From contig JAUXNJ010000019.1 in NCBI GenBank assembly GCA_030682795.1, forward strand, positions 1 to 64,000: a stretch of 64,000 nucleotides of DNA, read 5' to 3'. The stretch comes from Sphingobacteriaceae bacterium (GTDB lineage: Bacteria > Bacteroidota > Bacteroidia > UBA7662). Every line of letters starts with the position of its first letter. The stretch's first letter is position 1. This document shows positions 1 through 7,834 of this stretch, piece by piece. A model generated the notes under the pieces. That model ran no database searches. It was not told where the DNA came from and saw nothing but the letters and a program-made list of their open reading frames with translations. A program made the position numbers and the translations under genes.

Positions 1-191
1 AGGAAAGGTTAAATCTCCGTACTCCGATCCAACCTGCACCGTTAGGCGCCTCAAGAGAACGAGAAGTTTAGGATTTACCCGCATCATAGAATGGCCAAAA
101 GTAATAACTCTGTGTTAACCCTTCGATGAACTCAGGGACCGCCCTTCGATGAACTCAGGGACCGGCCGTCGAACCCCAGGGACCGGTAGGA
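1..191. repeat. Family G direct repeat, left copy
   Basis: This stretch recurs, diverged but clearly alignable along its whole length, at 2210-2400 in the same orientation. Shared blocks include AGGAAAGGTTAAA at the start, CAACCTGCACC, GGCCAAAAG, AACTCTGTGTTAACCCTTCG and the closing TCGAACCCCAGGGACCG. Its right part (118-191) consists of tandem copies of the CCCTTCGATGAACTCAGGG-type repeat (family A) that recurs between genes in this window. The two copies bracket the AbiE gene pair. The left copy starts at the window edge and may extend further. Confidence 0.8.
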
Positions 192-247
192 TTTCATTCT
201 ACTGCGCTGCATGAACGCTCAGGCACCGGTAGATTGTGGCGCGTCAC

Positions 248-1105
248 TCATGGCTCGATAATTTTCAAAGTACTTAGTATATCTTTAAAATATACCGGCG
301 ACCAAATGTTGAGTCTTTCGGGCATCGAAATAAAACGAACTATATCGGCTTTGGCTTGCTCAAAATTTACTCGATCGATTTTTTGGAGCAGCAATTCATA
401 CAATTCGGCTTTGCTTAATTCAGCATTTGGTCTATCACCACTTTCAAAAGCACGCCTTTGCAAATGTGCCAGGTTCAAGGCGGTACCACGACGTAAATAC
501 CACTCTAAATCGTACCAATCGCGTCCTTTAACACGACTTCCCCATTTCCTAAAAAGGAGTGCATGCATTTTGCCGGCAAATAAATCGGGGAGACTGAGGC
601 AATTCACATAAAAGGAAAAGGGCTTTGTGAGCAATCGTTGCTCGGTAAAAAATCCCAGTGGTGGTTGCGTGTCTATTTCCAATTTAATCTTTACTATGGG
701 CTTATGGCTCAGGTGCAAGGGCAAATGGGTAGTTTCAAAAATCAGTTCGCTCCATAAGGTATCGGCCTTCACAAAAGCGGAATCGACCTGGGTAACTGTT
801 GACTTTTCCTTTTGCCGGATACTTACCCGCATGCCAAGCGCATCAAACTCAGCTAAAATCGCCTCAAAGTATTTACTGATTTCAAAGGCATCATTTTTTT
901 CAAGCAAAGAGAAATCCAAGTCTTCCGAGAAGCGGTCTAGGCCATGAAAAATACGCAGCGCCGTACCACCATAAAAAGCGGCCTCCTTAAAAAAGTTTGC
1001 CCGATACAAAGCTGCCAGGGCCACTTCCTGCATTATTTCGCGCAAGGCAGCTTCGGTAGCTTGTGCTGTTTTGGGCTCATAACTGGCCAACCATTGCTTT
1101 ATCAT
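248..1105 (-). CDS. AbiEii/AbiGii-type nucleotidyltransferase toxin
   Basis: Toxin half of a type IV toxin-antitoxin (abortive infection) pair. The 285-residue protein carries the DUF1814/AbiEii signature: GGTAL at residues 46-50, then R58-FSEDLDF (59-65) with the paired acidic residues expected of a nucleotidyltransferase active site, a VKIKLEID strand at about 138-145 and the conserved K-GRDWYDLEWYL region around 194-204. AbiEii enzymes are known to act as (GTP-preferring) nucleotidyltransferases that arrest growth, with tRNA targets shown for relatives. The start overlaps the stop of the upstream antitoxin gene by 4 bases (ATGA), indicating translational coupling. The pair sits between family G repeats, which suggests a cassette acquired as a unit. 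Family assignment is firm; the target is unknown. Confidence 0.9.
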   Translation of the reverse strand: MIKQWLASYEPKTAQATEAALREIMQEVALAALYRANFFKEAAFYGGTALRIFHGLDRFSEDLDFSLLEKNDAFEISKYFEAILAEFDALGMRVSIRQKEKSTVTQVDSAFVKADTLWSELIFETTHLPLHLSHKPIVKIKLEIDTQPPLGFFTEQRLLTKPFSFYVNCLSLPDLFAGKMHALLFRKWGSRVKGRDWYDLEWYLRRGTALNLAHLQRRAFESGDRPNAELSKAELYELLLQKIDRVNFEQAKADIVRFISMPERLNIWSPVYFKDILSTLKIIEP

Positions 1106-1740
1106 AAAGAGGCGAGGAATTGAAGGAGGTTATGCACACTGTTTTGTTTTGGACAACCAGGTAACCAAGCCATCATTTCGTGCCGGTCAAATTGCTTTAC
1201 ATCACCTAATTCCATGCGCAAATCCTCAAATAAATACGCTTGTACCGCTTTTTTACTGCGAAGCTGTACCCCAGAAGTGGTCGTAATTTTGTCGCAGAGG
1301 CTCTTTTCGGGACTGGCCAGGAGCACCGACTGCCGGGGCTTTAGATCCACCATTTGTATGCCATAACTGTAATAGGGCATGGGAAGGTGGGTGAAGCTGA
1401 ACAACCCAAGTGGCGTATCGAAGCATTTTGTTGGTTTTGGTGTAACGCTGGTAATTTCAACTGCCCTTTCAGGTATCAGTCCCCAATGAAATAAAGCGGC
1501 GTCCAATGAAACATAACTGGGACCATACAGCTGATTGGCAATTAGGAAAGGTTCGGGCAATTGCGCATGAAGTTGCTCAGATGCCAAATAGAGTCCTTTT
1601 CTTAATTGAACGAGATACCCCTGCGCAACAAGCTTGTTTATTTTGTCGTACGGACTGCTGTAGGCGGCTAACATCGACAACAGCATTTGCGTAGACAAAG
1701 GACTGTCTGCATGCTTTTGTATGTCAAATAGCCAGTTCAC
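1102..1740 (-). CDS. AbiEi-type antitoxin / winged-helix repressor
   Basis: First gene of the AbiE operon, 212 residues from a GTG start. Residues about 15-60 read as a winged helix-turn-helix (LSTQMLLSMLAAYSSPYDKI followed by LVAQGYLVQLRKGLYLAS), the usual N-terminal DNA-binding domain of AbiEi. The middle contains YVSLDAALFHWGLIPERAVEI, closely resembling the AbiEi antitoxin core. AbiEi proteins are known to neutralise AbiEii and to repress their own promoter through inverted repeats. A 9+9-bp inverted repeat lies directly upstream (1757-1783) next to a -7 box, which fits that model. The short distance from the -7 box to the GTG implies a very short leader. Confidence 0.85.
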   Translation of the reverse strand: MNWLFDIQKHADSPLSTQMLLSMLAAYSSPYDKINKLVAQGYLVQLRKGLYLASEQLHAQLPEPFLIANQLYGPSYVSLDAALFHWGLIPERAVEITSVTPKPTKCFDTPLGLFSFTHLPMPYYSYGIQMVDLKPRQSVLLASPEKSLCDKITTTSGVQLRSKKAVQAYLFEDLRMELGDVKQFDRHEMMAWLPGCPKQNSVHNLLQFLASL

Positions 1741-1744
1741 ATGT

Positions 1745-1783
1745 CAAATATAAAGAATTAATTCGTCATTTTGTCGAATTAAT
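1745..1783 (-). promoter_or_regulatory. Promoter and likely autoregulatory operator of the AbiE operon
   Basis: On the minus strand a TATATTTG box (1752-1745) matches the Bacteroidota -7 consensus TAnnTTTG just ahead of the GTG start at 1740. Immediately upstream lies a perfect inverted repeat, ATTAATTCG (1757-1765) / CGAATTAAT (1775-1783), with a 9-base spacer. It covers the position where the -33 element would lie, so a bound dimer would block transcription. That the AbiEi protein binds here is inferred from the behaviour of the family. Confidence 0.6.
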
Positions 1784-1807
1784 GTTTATTATTTTACATT
1801 TTTTCGT

Positions 1808-2209
1808 GTTGCGTGATAACCGCCCACCACCGGTCGCTGAGCGCTGCGACAGCAGCAGTCGAAGCGCGGTGGATTCCATTGCTGACAAGGGTAACTGGGG
1901 TTTTCGATGACTGTGGCCCTTCGACGGGACTTACAGACCGCTTCGCTTTTCAGACATCAGACCGCCCTTCGGCTGCTGCGCGCTCGGGACCGGCCTTCGA
2001 CGGGGCTCAGGGACCGGTGGGAATTCTTTAGCACCTTGTTTATGATGCCCGCGGCTGTGAAACAGCCGTCTGTGTAAGTCCTTGGCGTCGGTGCATCTGC
2101 ATGGCATTATTATTTTTCGCGGAATGGAGATTGTTCTTCAAATCAGAAATCGCCAATCGAAATCGCTAATCAAAAATCCCCAAGGGCCCTCCGAGCCAAT
2201 CCTCTAAAG
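1808..2209. repeat. Intergenic repeat field (families A and B), no gene
   Basis: No convincing gene. The left half is built from degenerate family A units (variants of CTGAGCGCTGCGACAGCAG, CTTCGACGGGRCTCAGGGACC and GACCGCCCTTCGGCTGC). At 2136-2180 there is a family B block (variants of AAATCGCCAATCGAAATCGC), the inverse of the GATTTCGATTGGCGATTT units seen at 3538, 43566 and 57965. A 72-codon plus-strand reading frame here is built from repeat sequence and is not called. Confidence 0.7.
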
Positions 2210-2400
2210 AGGAAAGGTTAAAGCTATGTACTCCGCCTCAACCTGCACCAAAATGTATATAAGCGAACCAGAAGTTTTCAGTTCACCTCAATCATGGCAC
2301 GGCCAAAAGCAAAAACTCTGTGTTAACCCTTCGCTTGCTTCGCGCTCAGGGACCACCCTTCGATGAACTCAGGGACCGGCCATCGAACCCCAGGGACCGC
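2210..2400. repeat. Family G direct repeat, right copy
   Basis: Direct-repeat partner of 1-191, same orientation, same order of conserved blocks, ending in family A units. It ends flush with the TAG stop codon of the minus-strand gene that follows at 2401. Confidence 0.8.
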
Positions 2401-3504
2401 CTAAACCGCCCCTGGCGCAGTGATGTTCTTCTTATAGCGATTATTTGCCTTCAGCCACATCTTGATAAAAAAAGGAATTTGACTTAACAGCAAGGCTACA
2501 GCTAGCGACAATAACAAAAACTCTCGTGGCAACATTTGATCTAACAAAGCAGCCAAAACAATAAAGCCGATGTTGGCAGCATAAAGCACCAGGGAGGCTT
2601 GTTTGTGATTCAAGCCAATGTCTATCAAAGTATGGTGGATGTGGTTGCGATCGGCTGCAAAAGGTGAACGGCCTTTGAGCAAGCGCACTGTAAATACCCG
2701 GAGGGTGTCGAAAAGCGGGATAATGAGTAGGTTAAACGCATACACCGCCGCGGCAATCGAAAAGAAAATATTGGGTTCATGGACGCGGCTTTCTTGAATA
2801 AACCGAATGGTAATGATGCTAATCATATAACCCAACACCAAGGAGCCCGAATCGCCCATAAAAATACTGGCGGTGGAAAAGTTATAACGCAGAAACGCGA
2901 ACAGCGAACCAATGAGGGTGAGACAAAGAAACACAAACACCACATCGTTCATCTGGTAAAACCAGTAAGCATAGGTACCCAACACAATAACGCCAATGCC
3001 CGCGGCCAAACCATTGATGCCATCTATCAAATTAAAGCCATTCATGATGGTGAGAATGGCAATGGTGCTAATTACAACCGTTACCCAATACGGCAGGTCG
3101 TGGATTTCAAGCAATCCGTACAGATTGGTAATGCGAATATCTCCCCGAATAACCACGATGAGGGTGGCGAGAATTTGTGCCGCCAGCTTTTTCCAGGCAG
3201 GCATGGGAAACAGGTCGTCTTTGATACCCACCACAAATAATATGAGCAGCGCGGCTACGATGGCGTTAAAGCCAGTGATTTTCAGACCTGCCGACCAAAA
3301 TACAAAGGAAAAAAAGAACCCCACAAACAAGGCTAGTCCACCAAGTGTAGGGATACGGGTCACATGCTCTTTGCGGTGATTGGGCTCGTCATACAACTTT
3401 TTAAGCTTGGCCAGTGTAATGATGCTGGGAACGCTGTAATAGGTGATGAGAAACGCCATCACAAAACTCAGGAACATTTCAAGCTGAAGGGCGTATTGTT
3501 GCAA
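2401..3504 (-). CDS. WecA/TagO-type undecaprenyl-phosphate sugar-1-phosphate transferase
   Basis: Integral inner-membrane enzyme that transfers a HexNAc-1-phosphate from a UDP-sugar to undecaprenyl phosphate, starting lipid-linked glycan synthesis. The 367-residue protein has about ten hydrophobic segments and all hallmarks of the MraY/WecA superfamily: KDDLFP with the paired Asp at 96-97, NLIDGINGL at 158-166, FMGDSGSL at 215-222 and the RNHIHH loop at 286-291 typical of the WecA/TagO branch. It lies upstream of a family A/G repeat block and downstream of the WbpM-like gene, with which it is co-directional. A second, WbpL-type transferase is encoded at 12451, so this one may serve a separate glycan. 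Sugar specificity cannot be read from the sequence. Confidence 0.9.
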   Translation of the reverse strand: MQQYALQLEMFLSFVMAFLITYYSVPSIITLAKLKKLYDEPNHRKEHVTRIPTLGGLALFVGFFFSFVFWSAGLKITGFNAIVAALLILFVVGIKDDLFPMPAWKKLAAQILATLIVVIRGDIRITNLYGLLEIHDLPYWVTVVISTIAILTIMNGFNLIDGINGLAAGIGVIVLGTYAYWFYQMNDVVFVFLCLTLIGSLFAFLRYNFSTASIFMGDSGSLVLGYMISIITIRFIQESRVHEPNIFFSIAAAVYAFNLLIIPLFDTLRVFTVRLLKGRSPFAADRNHIHHTLIDIGLNHKQASLVLYAANIGFIVLAALLDQMLPREFLLLSLAVALLLSQIPFFIKMWLKANNRYKKNITAPGAV

Positions 3505-3521
3505 GGTGATTGTTTGGTTTG

Positions 3522-3529
3522 CAAAAATA
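3522..3529 (-). promoter_or_regulatory. -7 box for the WecA-like gene
   Basis: TATTTTTG on the minus strand fits TAnnTTTG and lies 18 bases ahead of the ATG at 3504. No good TTG element is visible at the usual -33 distance, so this is a partial promoter match. Confidence 0.4.
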
Positions 3530-3537
3530 GCAAAAGG

Positions 3538-3690
3538 GATTTGGGATTTGCGATTTCGATTGGCGATTTATGATTTTGGCGGTAATGTGGGATGCTGGCC
3601 AACGAAGTATGAATTGGAATGGCGAATAGCGAATCCGGTTCGAGGACAACCCATTATTTTACCGCAAAGGGCGCAGAGAACGCCAAACTA
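3538..3690. repeat. Family B and family F repeat remnants
   Basis: 3538-3573 is a family B block (GATTTGCGATTTCGATTGGC type). 3658-3688 holds a single family F arm (TTTTACCGCAAAGGGCGCAG), related to the arms at 38523, 39605 and 40150. The region separates the WecA-like gene from the WbpM-like gene. Confidence 0.65.
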
Positions 3691-3701
3691 GAGAATAGCG
3701 C

Positions 3702-5660
3702 TTAGCTATGACTTTCTTTGGTGCCTTCTTCAGTATTCGGATTAAACCGCACCTTGTCGAGCTCCTCGAAACGCGAATTGTTACTCACAAATTCAGGTAC
3801 CAATTCTTTGATTTTGGCCACAATGCGGTTCTCATCTCCCAAATTCAGCACTTGCTTCATATTCACCAACTGCTGCGAAACCTGATCGTAGTCATACGAC
3901 CGCACCTTGGCAATCATGATTTTTTCATGGTGCGTAGGCTGGGTATTCTCCGTGGTGGCCAAGAGCTCTTCGTAGAGTTTTTCACCCGGACGTAAACCTG
4001 TGAAGCTGATCTGAATGTCTTTACCTAATTGCAAACCCGATAATTTCACCATCTTTTTCGCCACGTCGAGAATGCGCACCGACTCGCCCATATCGAAGAT
4101 GAAAATTTCACCGCCATTGCCCATCACCCCTGCTTCTAATACCAATTGACAAGCCTCGGGGATGGTCATAAAATAACGGGTAATGTCGGGATGGGTAACC
4201 GTAATAGGACCACCCGCCTCGATTTGCTTTTTGAAGAGCGGAATCACCGAACCATTCGACCCCAACACATTGCCAAAACGTGTGGTCACAAAACGCGTGG
4301 TATTCGACATGGCGTTGTTCAAGCTCTGGGTGTAAATTTCGGCAATACGCTTGGTGGCTCCCATCACATTGGTGGGGTTTACGGCTTTGTCGGTACTCAC
4401 CATCACAAATTTGTGCACACCAAACTCCATCGATAAATCTGCAATGTTTTGTGTACCAAAAATATTCACCATGGCTGCTTCGTAAGCATTTTCCTCCATC
4501 AAAGGCACATGCTTGTAAGCCGCCGCATGAAACACATAATTGGGACGAAACTTTTTGAAAATATGCCGCATGCGACGTTCATTGCGAATGTCGGCAATTA
4601 CTAAACGCACCGAACTCAACAGCGAAGCATGCACCTTGCGCAACTCTTGCTCGAGCTCGTACATGGCTGTTTCACCCTGGTCAACCAAAATGAGTTGCGC
4701 AGGACGATAATGCAACAATTGCCGGGCAATCTCCGAGCCTATAGAGCCAGCCGCACCAGTCACCATCACCACCTTTTCAAATACCTCGTTACGCACATTG
4801 TCTTTGTCGAGCTGAATCTCATCGCGCTGCAACAAATCTTCGATTTTCACCGCCTTAATCTGATGAGAGGTGAGCTCTCCGTTGATCCATTTTTCGATGG
4901 CGGGCACCGACTTTACCTTGATGTTGTGCAACAAACAAAGGTCTATGATTTCGCGCTTTCGTGCATTGGAGATGTTGTGAATGGCCAAAATAACCTCGTC
5001 CACTTCCTTCTTTTCAATAAAGTCGTTGGAGAGAACTGCTGGACCGTACACCCGTGCGCCTTGAATTACCTTGGCCTGTTTGGTAGGATTGTCGTCGATA
5101 AAACCGATGACATTGTATTGCATGTTTTTGTCCTGCGAGAAGGTGTTTTTAACCAACATCCCCGAAGAACCCGCGCCATAAATCAAAATATTGAGCTTCA
5201 CCCGACCCTTGTCAAACAGGGTTTGATAAATGGCTTTGAAAATGAAACGACTGCTGATGAGTAAAAAAGTGCTGAAAACAAAATGTATCAGGAGCACCGC
5301 AATAGGTACCAAAAGCACATGACTTCCTTGCGGGAAGTACTTGTAGGAAACCAGGTTGATGATAACAAGTACCGAAGTGGCTAGTCCCGCTGCCTTCACC
5401 AATTTAAACGCATCTTCTACGCTGGTATGGCGCACTACGCCGCTAAAAGATCTGAATAGTAAGAAGGAGATGGTATAAAACCCCAAGGCCATGAACGACT
5501 GGCTGAACATCATTTGCAAATCAACCTGCGCGAGCTCAAAATTATAACGCAGCACCACAGCAATTTGAAAGGCAAACATCACCATGGCCAAGTCGATGAG
5601 CAACACCAACCAGCGCGATACGAAGCGGTTGGCATACAAACGAAGGAAACGTGTGATCAT
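3702..5660 (-). CDS. wbpM: WbpM/CapD-type UDP-GlcNAc 4,6-dehydratase (membrane-anchored)
   Basis: Converts UDP-GlcNAc to UDP-4-keto-6-deoxy-HexNAc, the precursor of QuiNAc, FucNAc or bacillosamine-type sugars. The 652-residue protein has four N-terminal membrane segments (about 15-140), a first Rossmann-like domain with GAGSSG at 162-167, and the catalytic extended SDR domain starting with TGAAGSIG at 301-308. The active site shows S422-TDK and M433-GATK437, the Ser/Met/Lys arrangement of the WbpM group where Met replaces the usual Tyr. Length matches the long membrane-bound subgroup. With the reductase at 13449 and the WbpL-like transferase at 12451 it would supply the initiating sugar. Exact product stereochemistry is not determinable here. 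Confidence 0.9.
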   Translation of the reverse strand: MITRFLRLYANRFVSRWLVLLIDLAMVMFAFQIAVVLRYNFELAQVDLQMMFSQSFMALGFYTISFLLFRSFSGVVRHTSVEDAFKLVKAAGLATSVLVIINLVSYKYFPQGSHVLLVPIAVLLIHFVFSTFLLISSRFIFKAIYQTLFDKGRVKLNILIYGAGSSGMLVKNTFSQDKNMQYNVIGFIDDNPTKQAKVIQGARVYGPAVLSNDFIEKKEVDEVILAIHNISNARKREIIDLCLLHNIKVKSVPAIEKWINGELTSHQIKAVKIEDLLQRDEIQLDKDNVRNEVFEKVVMVTGAAGSIGSEIARQLLHYRPAQLILVDQGETAMYELEQELRKVHASLLSSVRLVIADIRNERRMRHIFKKFRPNYVFHAAAYKHVPLMEENAYEAAMVNIFGTQNIADLSMEFGVHKFVMVSTDKAVNPTNVMGATKRIAEIYTQSLNNAMSNTTRFVTTRFGNVLGSNGSVIPLFKKQIEAGGPITVTHPDITRYFMTIPEACQLVLEAGVMGNGGEIFIFDMGESVRILDVAKKMVKLSGLQLGKDIQISFTGLRPGEKLYEELLATTENTQPTHHEKIMIAKVRSYDYDQVSQQLVNMKQVLNLGDENRIVAKIKELVPEFVSNNSRFEELDKVRFNPNTEEGTKESHS

Positions 5661-5831
5661 AGGTTTAGTTACAATAACTTAAGGACGCTATCTATTAAGC
5701 AAATGCCTGAGGTTTATAGATTTGATCCATTTGTTTACAAAAATCGACTAAAATTTTGGAATAATAATACCATGTTGAGGGTATTTTTTAAGCTTAACAA
5801 TTATTTCATGGGATTCGGGATGCAAGCGTGG

Positions 5832-6021
5832 GGGGATGGATGCTCTGGGATAGGTTTGAGCGCGTGTAACAGCTTCCCTGAGTTCATTGAGGGTACCGCA
5901 GAGGGCGCGAAGGCGCAGAGGGGATTTGCGATTTGAAATTCGCTATTCGAAATTTGACAGACGGTGTTCGAAGGCGCTTTTTAAACGCTCTTTGCGTTTT
6001 TTGCGAACTCCACGGTAAAAA
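5832..6021. repeat. Family C long repeat, left copy flanking the ATPase gene
   Basis: A ~190-bp unit that recurs nearly identically at 7443-7626 in the same orientation. Both begin GGGGATGGATGCTCTGGG, contain GAGGGTACCGCAGAGGGCGC, and end with GGTGTTCGAAGGCGCTT, a run like AAACGCTCT-TGCGTTTT and a GGTAAAA tail. Within each copy the CCGCAGAGGGCGC half and the CTCTGCG half are inverted with respect to each other, so the unit can fold back; these arms belong to the same family (F) that flanks the GxxExxY gene at 39745. Confidence 0.85.
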
Positions 6022-6062
6022 TCCATCGGATATCCCATCTGTAAAGCGAGCGCGGCATTGCC

Positions 6063-7373
6063 TTACATATCTCGTAACGATAAGCCCTGATAATCAATCT
6101 CGTAACCATTAAAATCAAGGAGCAACTTTTTAGCTTTTTCCTTTAGTTTGGGAAGACTGATTTGATTGGGATTCCGCTTTACTTCAGCAATCAATATGCG
6201 CTTACTCAACTCATTTATTGCTACAATATCAATTTCGTTTTGATTATCACGCTCCCAATACGTACCGATGAGGTTATAGCTTTTTTCTGCCTTTAACTTT
6301 TCAATGAAGTATTTTTCTAAAAACCTCCCACAAAAAGTTGGATAATCGCGCACCACCAGCTCTTTGATATAGGCTAAGTTACCGATTTCAATCGCGCTGC
6401 GATGCTTGAATATAAATCGAAACCAAAAGTTTAAAAAATTGTCCTCAACCGTATATTTAACCATTCGACTATTTGGCTTAGCCAAAATAGGTCGGATCTT
6501 TTTAATCAATCCATAGTCATTCTCCAGACGATCGAGGTGGCCCCCTACAGTTGTTTCAAGAATGGATTCAATGGCAGGTCGAGACGTTTTACCTGAGGCG
6601 ATAAGCGAAAGAATAGAAAAATAAATTCCGTATTCCTTTCCAAATTCTTCTATCAACAAATGTTTGCCTTCTTCGATAAAAAGTGAATTTTCGGTGAAAA
6701 CATATTCTAAAATCGCATCTAAATGAAGTGCCTTGTTTAGCAACAATAGCTCTACGTACTTAGCAACGCCCCCGGTAAATAAGTAAAAAGCCAATAAGTC
6801 TTCTTTGGCATAACCGGGAGCATTTTCCTCCATTATTTGCGCTAAGGTAGCCACGTCAAAAGCTTTCACATGCAAACGGTGCGTTGCTCTTCCAAATAAA
6901 GGTTCTTTACTGCCCTCAAATATGCGCGTCATCAACGAATACACCGATCCACAAAGCACTAGATTTATTTTACTACTATCCTTATGTGCATCCCAAAGAT
7001 GTTGCATGTCTGAGAACACAGCCGCATTCACTGTATTGAATTCCTGAAATTCATCGATAATCAAAGTAAAATGCTGTGACTTGGAAAGCTCCATCAGCAA
7101 AGCAAATATTTCTTTAAATGATTTGATTTCACCAAATATTGGCACTTCTAGTTTTCTTTTGATTTCCTCTGTAAATTCAGCACAAAGCAGGGTTTCGCTT
7201 TTTTTACTCACGAAAAAATACAATGATTTGCTATGAGCATAGGCTTTAGAAATCAAACTTGTTTTACCAATTCTACGGCGACCTACTACAAAAGTCATCT
7301 GTGCAGCTAGCGTTGCTAACTGTTCAATTTTAGCCAGCATGGCTAGTTCTGACGTTCTGTTATAAAATTTCAT
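6063..7373 (-). CDS. P-loop ATPase with C-terminal nuclease-like (DUF234) domain
   Basis: Member of the archaeal-type STAND/AAA ATPase family common in prokaryotic accessory regions. Visible are a P-loop GRRRIGKTSL near residue 31, a Walker B motif LIIDEFQEF around 105, sensor-like LVLCGSVYSLM around 140, a winged-helix stretch around 255-300 and a C-terminal DUF234 region with NEIDIVA and AEVKRN, resembling the D...ExK core of PD-(D/E)XK nucleases. I place the start at the Met of MKFYNRTSEL, the usual N-terminus; an ATG four codons upstream also exists. The cellular role of the family is not established. The gene is isolated and bracketed by two family C repeats, which suggests it moves or was acquired as a cassette. 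Confidence 0.8.
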   Translation of the reverse strand: MKFYNRTSELAMLAKIEQLATLAAQMTFVVGRRRIGKTSLISKAYAHSKSLYFFVSKKSETLLCAEFTEEIKRKLEVPIFGEIKSFKEIFALLMELSKSQHFTLIIDEFQEFNTVNAAVFSDMQHLWDAHKDSSKINLVLCGSVYSLMTRIFEGSKEPLFGRATHRLHVKAFDVATLAQIMEENAPGYAKEDLLAFYLFTGGVAKYVELLLLNKALHLDAILEYVFTENSLFIEEGKHLLIEEFGKEYGIYFSILSLIASGKTSRPAIESILETTVGGHLDRLENDYGLIKKIRPILAKPNSRMVKYTVEDNFLNFWFRFIFKHRSAIEIGNLAYIKELVVRDYPTFCGRFLEKYFIEKLKAEKSYNLIGTYWERDNQNEIDIVAINELSKRILIAEVKRNPNQISLPKLKEKAKKLLLDFNGYEIDYQGLSLRDM

Positions 7374-7442
7374 TTTCAACTGCAATATACATTACAGTAA
7401 CCGGAATTACAATAGGTGGGGGATTCGAAATTTGAGATTCGA

Positions 7443-7626
7443 GGGGATGGATGCTCTGGGGTAGGTTTGAGCGCGTGTAACAGGTTCCCTGAGTTTATTG
7501 AGGGTACCGCAGAGGGCGCGAAGGCGCAGAGGGGATTTGAAATTCGGAATTTGAAATTCGACTGGCGGTGTTCGAAGGCGCTTCCTAAACGCTCTCTGCG
7601 TTTTCTGCGACCTCTGGGGTAAAAAA
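7443..7626. repeat. Family C long repeat, right copy flanking the ATPase gene
   Basis: Direct-repeat partner of 5832-6021. It differs by scattered substitutions and a few small indels in the family B-like middle (GAAATTCGGAATTTGAAATTC). See the left copy for shared blocks. Confidence 0.85.
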
Positions 7627-7711
7627 CCAGCAGATTTGTGATTAGTTATTTCGATTTAGCCTAAAAAAATCAATAGAACTTCCAGAGCAGCTATATCAGC
7701 ACCAGATTGCC

Positions 7712-7834
7712 CCTGCGCTAGGGCCTATTCTGTCTCTCAGGGAGCATCGCGACCGGTCTGTTAGGGAGTGTAACGACCGGTCTGTTAGCAAACCAAAGGT
7801 TTGCGGTCTGTAAAGTGAGCCGCAGGCGAACGAT
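7712..7834. repeat. Family H repeat block (GACCGGTCTGTTAGGGAG units)
   Basis: Contains two near-identical CGACCGGTCTGTTAG units and a third degenerate one, then GTAAAGTGAGCCGCAGGCGA. It ends at the stop codon of the Wzi-like gene. Related blocks occur at 44282-44372 and 58034-58121. Confidence 0.65.

Noticed and set aside
4629-5264. 211-codon plus-strand frame opposite the WbpM-like gene
   Set aside because: Antisense to a well-supported gene and without any recognisable domain.
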